Made by a program: the position numbers and the translations under genes. From contig NZ_STGE01000022.1 in NCBI RefSeq assembly GCF_005222675.1, positions 1 through 32,486 on the forward strand: a stretch of 32,486 nt of DNA. Reading direction: 5' to 3'. This document shows, piece after piece, positions 31,741 to 32,486 of this stretch. Under the pieces are notes generated by a model. It was not told where the DNA came from, searched no databases, and worked only from the letters and a program-made list of their open reading frames with translations. This DNA is from Mycolicibacterium sp. CR10. GTDB taxonomy: Bacteria > Actinomycetota > Actinomycetes > Mycobacteriales > Mycobacteriaceae. How positions within the stretch are numbered: the stretch's first letter is position 1; each line of letters starts with the position of its first letter.

Positions 31741-32214
31741 TCAGAAGGTGTAACTACCGGCTGGGCTGATGACGAAGCCGGACTGGTTGACGGTGTTGAT
31801 GCACGACGTGATGAGCCCGTCGGTGCCGCAGCTGACGGTCTGGAAGCTCAGCCGCGTGTTGGCCGGAAGCAGCGGCGGATTCGCGACGGCGCCGTACATC
31901 GGCCGGTCGGAGTGGCCGAAGCCCGGGCTGCCGTTCGCCCATCCCGTGACCAGGTTGGCGCCACCCGGTGCGCCGGGCAGCGGACCGCTGCAGCCGTAGC
32001 TGGCGGTCTGGCGGTCCATCACGCAGGTCAGCCCGCCGGGCACGCCGAAGGAGTACCAGGGGCCGTCGGCCGCCGCGAAGTCCTTGGGATTGGCCAGCGC
32101 CATCGCGTTGACATTGAGCGGCGGCTGGGCCACCGCGACGCCGGGCACCCCGAACACCGCGGCGCCAACGGCCGTGATCAATCCGGCCACACGAATCAGG
32201 ACTCTGCTGTGCAC
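31741..32214 (-). CDS. Secreted four-cysteine protein, paralog B
   Basis: A 157-residue exported protein, tandem paralog of the gene at 31171-31704 but without the poly-proline run. The signal peptide ends near AVAQPP. Cysteines in GLTCVMDR, YGCSG, TVSCGTDG and TSCINTVNQSGFVI align with those of its neighbour, and the C-terminus ends GSYTF shortly after the last shared block, whereas paralog A continues for about 20 residues. The GTG at 32214 was chosen over the GTG at 32223 because a TAGGGT -10 box ends exactly seven bases upstream (leaderless start). Function unknown. Confidence 0.8.
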   Translation of the reverse strand: MHSRVLIRVAGLITAVGAAVFGVPGVAVAQPPLNVNAMALANPKDFAAADGPWYSFGVPGGLTCVMDRQTASYGCSGPLPGAPGGANLVTGWANGSPGFGHSDRPMYGAVANPPLLPANTRLSFQTVSCGTDGLITSCINTVNQSGFVISPAGSYTF

Positions 32215-32221
32215 GGACCAC

Positions 32222-32227
32222 ACCCTA
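32222..32227 (-). promoter_or_regulatory. -10 box of secreted paralog B (leaderless)
   Basis: TAGGGT on the minus strand ends seven bases before the GTG at 32214, the same hexamer and spacing seen before gpsA. No clear -35 element. Confidence 0.4.
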
Positions 32228-32294
32228 GGCGGCGTCGCGACGGCACGCAGGCTCAGGCCGAGACTCTGACGCGCCCGTCAACGAGGGGTCCCCG

Positions 32295-32315
32295 CCGAAA
32301 TGGCATTCCGGCAGA
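32295..32315. repeat. Half copy of the 10900-10958 palindromic repeat
   Basis: Twenty of 21 bases match 10900-10920, the left arm of the perfect inverted repeat after the sugar-acid operon. Here the match stops abruptly and no complementary arm follows; transposon sequence follows within about 40 bases. Confidence 0.8.
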
Positions 32316-32486
32316 GAAAGGTCGATGCAATGTCAAGTGGCTATTGCAACGGTTAGGCGGCTTGGCTAATCAGGGCTGCCATGCGTTGAGCGGGTGTGTC
32401 CAGCTCGTGGGTGGGTCTGGGTCGGGTGTTGAGTTTGTCGGCGACGGTGTTGAGGTCGGCTTTGGTGTAGCCGGCCAGGTCACCTC
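32316..32486. mobile_element. IS30-family insertion sequence, 3' end (runs off the window)
   Basis: The element's transposase C-terminus is at 32353-32486 on the minus strand. The terminal inverted repeat must lie between 32316 and 32352; GCAAT and ATTGC at 32327-32331 and 32343-32347 form a small internal inverted repeat there, but the exact end cannot be fixed without the other end. The start given here is the point where the half-palindrome match stops. Confidence 0.65.
32353..32486 (-). CDS. IS30-family transposase, C-terminal 43 residues (partial)
   Basis: Reading leftwards from the window edge to a TAA at 32353-32355, the frame gives the end of a transposase: GDLAGYTKADLNTVADKLN followed by NTRPRPTHELDTPAQRM and a short hydrophobic end. 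The segment (V)AxxLNxRPRxxLxxxTPAxR is the C-terminal signature of IS30-family DDE transposases. The DDE catalytic residues lie outside the window, so intactness cannot be judged. It faces the two secreted paralogs from upstream. Confidence 0.8.
   Translation of the reverse strand, partial: GDLAGYTKADLNTVADKLNTRPRPTHELDTPAQRMAALISQAA

Overview
The window looks like chromosomal DNA of a mycobacterium, probably a rapidly growing Mycolicibacterium. The evidence is high GC with many GTG/TTG starts, a PE-PPE-domain hydrolase, a DUF1023 hydrolase with a WxG-like N-terminus, F420-type (Ddn-like) and GAF-ANTAR proteins, several start codons preceded by a -10 box at the spacing expected for leaderless mRNAs, and a glycerol-3-phosphate dehydrogenase closely resembling mycobacterial GpsA1 as I remember it. 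No ribosomal RNA, CRISPR array or phage module is present.

Positions 1-10958 hold a sugar-acid locus. A D-2-hydroxyacid dehydrogenase gene (minus strand) diverges from a nine-gene plus-strand operon: a lipoprotein binding protein, two permeases and two ATPases of an Opp/Dpp-type importer, a TauE/SafE permease, an IclR regulator, glucarate dehydratase (gudD) and a second, atypical D-2-hydroxyacid dehydrogenase. A CRP/GlxR-like site overlaps the predicted transcription start, and the operon ends at a 23-bp perfect inverted repeat. The module plausibly imports and dehydrates an aldarate or a conjugate of one. Enzymes for the next step are not in the window.

Positions 10985-21194 carry mostly unrelated single genes: an actin-fold-like membrane protein with a proline-rich tail, a possible tiny Cys-rich protein, a DUF2855 oxidoreductase relative, an SDR followed by an AraC regulator, CsbD with a SigF-like promoter, a small membrane protein behind a perfect CRP half-site pair, a PE-PPE-domain hydrolase with an acidic repetitive tail, an orphan GAF-ANTAR protein, and a secreted PQQ-type sugar dehydrogenase with an Ig/cadherin-like domain.

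Positions 21195-21580 contain the most novel-looking element: a good SigA-type promoter and a strong intrinsic terminator bracket about 240 bases with no convincing ORF, a Shine-Dalgarno-like sequence without a start codon, and a hairpin with a C-rich loop. I interpret it as an undescribed small RNA or an attenuating leader of the downstream MerR-like gene.

Positions 21581-26138 comprise the MerR-like gene, a convergent Ddn-like oxidoreductase and a TPP-riboswitch-controlled ECF transporter operon (ykoE-ykoD-ykoC) for a thiamine precursor. A P-loop kinase-like gene overlaps the end of ykoC. A tRNA-Tyr gene lies upstream.

Positions 26312-32486 hold yajQ, a vapBC toxin-antitoxin pair, a DUF1023 hydrolase followed by a lipoprotein, gpsA, and two tandem paralogous secreted proteins. 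At the edge is the 3' end of an IS30-family transposase, next to one arm of the same palindrome seen at 10900.
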